Shown here one piece after another: positions 62,855-64,000 of a stretch of DNA of 64,000 nucleotides. Every line of letters starts with the position of its first letter. The stretch's first letter is position 1. The notes under the pieces are model-generated. The model worked only from the letters and a program-made list of their open reading frames with translations, was not told where the DNA came from and did no database searches. The stretch is from the NCBI RefSeq assembly GCF_014041935.1, contig NZ_CP059491.1:3658001-3722000 (forward strand). The letters run 5' to 3'. Position numbers and translations under genes: made by a program. Source of the DNA: Gordonia jinghuaiqii. GTDB taxonomy: Bacteria; Actinomycetota; Actinomycetes; Mycobacteriales; Mycobacteriaceae.

Positions 62855-63211
62855 ATGCGCACCGCATTTCGCACTTTCTCGTACGGCATCGTCGGCTACC
62901 TGCTCCTGCTCCTCGCGTTCGCGTCCATGGGTCTCTTCGTGGACGCGCTGGCCGGTGGGATGGCGTATCCCGCCTGGCCGTTCGGGGTCGCGTTGGCTGT
63001 TCTGATCGTGACGTCCTTCGCCGCGTTCCGCGCGCAGGTCGATCTCAGCGCCCACACCAAGGCATCCGACGGCGCCATCATCTCGCCGGACCCGTTGATT
63101 CCCGCACTCCGACGCGCCGATATCGATCGCTACGAGGCGATGTACCGCCATCATGAAGTGGCCGGCACGCAGCCGGAAATCTCCGGCTCGCGAATTCCGT
63201 CGGCCGCCTGA
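62855..63211 (+). CDS. Small membrane protein, probable TetR target
   Basis: The 118-residue protein has two membrane helices (YGIVGYLLLLLAFASMGLFVDAL and YPAWPFGVALAVLIVTSFAAF) and a polar C-terminal half (VDLSAHTKASDGAI, RRADIDRYEAMYRHHEVAG). No family recognised. GGAGG lies 6 bases before the ATG. It is the only gene downstream of the palindrome on this strand, so it is the likely regulated target; the product could affect membrane or drug tolerance (inference). Confidence 0.68.
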   Translation: MRTAFRTFSYGIVGYLLLLLAFASMGLFVDALAGGMAYPAWPFGVALAVLIVTSFAAFRAQVDLSAHTKASDGAIISPDPLIPALRRADIDRYEAMYRHHEVAGTQPEISGSRIPSAA

Positions 63212-63235
63212 GGGCGACCCGCCGGTCAACGTCCG

Positions 63236-63709
63236 TCACATGCCCTTGACGCGACGGCCGACCTCACGCTCGACCTCGCGCTGCGCCGTGCGCTTGGCGA
63301 TGTCCTGACGCTTGTCGTGCGCCTGCTTGCCGCGGGCCAGCGCCAGCTCGACCTTCACCTTGCCGTCGTTGAAGTACATCGACAGCGGCACCAGCGTCAG
63401 GTTGCCGTCGCGGATCCTGCCCACGAGGTTGTCGATCTCGCGCCGGTGCAGGAGCAGCTTGCGCTTACGTCGCACCGCATGGTTGGTCCAGGAACCGTTG
63501 CCGTACTCGGCGATGTGGAGGGCGTGCAACCACACCTCACCGTCGTCGATGGTGGCGAAGGCGTCGACCAGCGACGCCTTACCGGCCCGCAGGCTCTTGA
63601 CCTCGGTCCCGACCAGCGCGATACCCGCCTCGTAGACATCGAGGATGGCGTAGTTGTGCCGCGCCTTACGGTTCGTCGCAATCACGTTGCGACCCTTTTC
63701 CTTCGGCAC
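63236..63709 (-). CDS. smpB: SsrA-binding protein SmpB
   Basis: Partner of tmRNA in trans-translation. The 157-residue oligonucleotide-binding-fold protein starts [37 protein letters not shown] in pieces, has [38 protein letters not shown] and a lysine/arginine-rich tail ([20 protein letters not shown]). The short Rv3100c-like C-terminus ends GRRVKGM. It follows ftsX in the same direction. Confidence 0.97.
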   Translation of the reverse strand: MPKEKGRNVIATNRKARHNYAILDVYEAGIALVGTEVKSLRAGKASLVDAFATIDDGEVWLHALHIAEYGNGSWTNHAVRRKRKLLLHRREIDNLVGRIRDGNLTLVPLSMYFNDGKVKVELALARGKQAHDKRQDIAKRTAQREVEREVGRRVKGM

Positions 63710-63778
63710 CGCTCACTCACCTCCTCTGATCGTCAACAGCTGATTATCTCGCCACCGGCCCCACGTGGTGACACCGGG

Positions 63779-64000
63779 TCACTCACGGACATAGACACGA
63801 AGCGTGACATATGCCGTCGCACCGGCCAACACTATTCCGCCCAGCAGCAACCACGGTGCGACGAACAGCACGTCGGCCATCTCGATCCGGGCGAAGAAAC
63901 TGACGCCGTACAACTCGCGTAATGCGTTGTCGAAGAAGAACGTTTTCGCCAGCATCAGACCGCCGATGGCGAGCAGCGCACCGATGAACGCCGACACCAC
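63779..64000 (-). CDS. ftsX: Cell division protein FtsX, C-terminal end (cut by right edge)
   Basis: These last 73 residues comprise the final two membrane helices of FtsX: VSAFIGALLAIGGLMLAKTFFF and VLFVAPWLLLGGIVLAGATAYVTLRVYVRE, with the intervening helix ARIEMADVLF. The true start lies beyond base 64000; the GTG at the edge is internal. FtsX with FtsE forms the ABC-type complex that activates peptidoglycan hydrolases at division. Order ftsX-smpB is conserved in Mycobacteriales. Confidence 0.85.
   Translation of the reverse strand: MVSAFIGALLAIGGLMLAKTFFFDNALRELYGVSFFARIEMADVLFVAPWLLLGGIVLAGATAYVTLRVYVRE

Overview
The window is high-GC actinobacterial chromosome, and the gene families point to a mycolic-acid actinomycete (Mycobacteriales), most likely Gordonia or a close relative. 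The evidence is an Lsr2 nucleoid protein, a DUF222/HNH (13E12-type) protein, an Rv3717-like amidase, the ftsX-smpB-ssrA block, the tmRNA tag ADSNQRDYALAA, frequent GTG/TTG starts, many 4-base ATGA/GTGA gene overlaps and several apparently leaderless genes. The genus is an inference; no rRNA lies in the window. I see no phage, insertion sequence, integron or CRISPR array.

Layout. 1-3350: urea ABC transporter genes urtA-urtB-urtC (minus strand, urtC cut by the left edge), with a strong hairpin after urtA. 3600-9900: MpaB/Lcp-type oxygenase with a divergent TetR regulator, AmpG-like MFS carrier, AhpD-like protein, small GNAT protein and a DUF2339 membrane protein. 9860-11490: FNT-family channel divergent from cyanase. 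11550-16440: a four-gene operon (MFS importer, arylmalonate-decarboxylase/maleate-isomerase-like enzyme fused to a GAF-like domain, imidase-like polysaccharide-deacetylase protein, GntR regulator) divergent from a fumarylacetoacetase-family hydrolase, with two palindromic operators between them. This is the best candidate here for an undescribed pathway. 16600-23700: secreted GH43-like propeller protein with a DUF2306 membrane partner, HtrA-like protease, a decayed VOC gene, DUF1801, ychF and an AI-2E family exporter.

23800-28160: DNA-repair cluster (Ada/AlkA fusion, ogt, rmuC) and a DUF6542 protein. 28170-33700: nucleosidase, fructosamine-kinase-like protein with an SDR, cell-wall amidase, CobW-type GTPase and trhO. 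33680-36900: lower-GC lipoprotein gene, lsr2, PHP-domain protein and a DUF1707 protein. 37000-43500: DODA-type dioxygenase, ArsR/SRPBCC pair with a perfect operator, ABC-F ATPase, SQR-like flavoprotein, and a flavin reductase with a RibD-like reductase. 43500-47400: multicopper oxidase with divergent TetR, NUDIX protein and tRNA-Ala(GGC). 47500-54000: DsbA-like protein, pgm, alpha/beta hydrolase, acyl-CoA synthetase and CoA transferase. 53950-58310: ABC-2 exporter with a translationally coupled methyltransferase, then the DUF222/HNH protein. 58360-60940: Mn/Zn-type ABC importer behind a palindrome that touches its start codon. 61000-64000: Gly/Pro-rich membrane protein, tmRNA, TetR with a small membrane protein, smpB and the end of ftsX.

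Functional themes. Urea uptake and cyanate hydrolysis both deliver ammonium, so the left end looks like nitrogen scavenging. Several regulator-target pairs (GntR, ArsR and two TetR pairs) each have a clear palindrome in the shared promoter region, so their local control can be proposed from sequence alone. The right end carries the conserved trans-translation and division block. Start sites are chosen by Shine-Dalgarno sequence, overlap with the upstream stop, or family N-terminus, and these choices are noted per gene.
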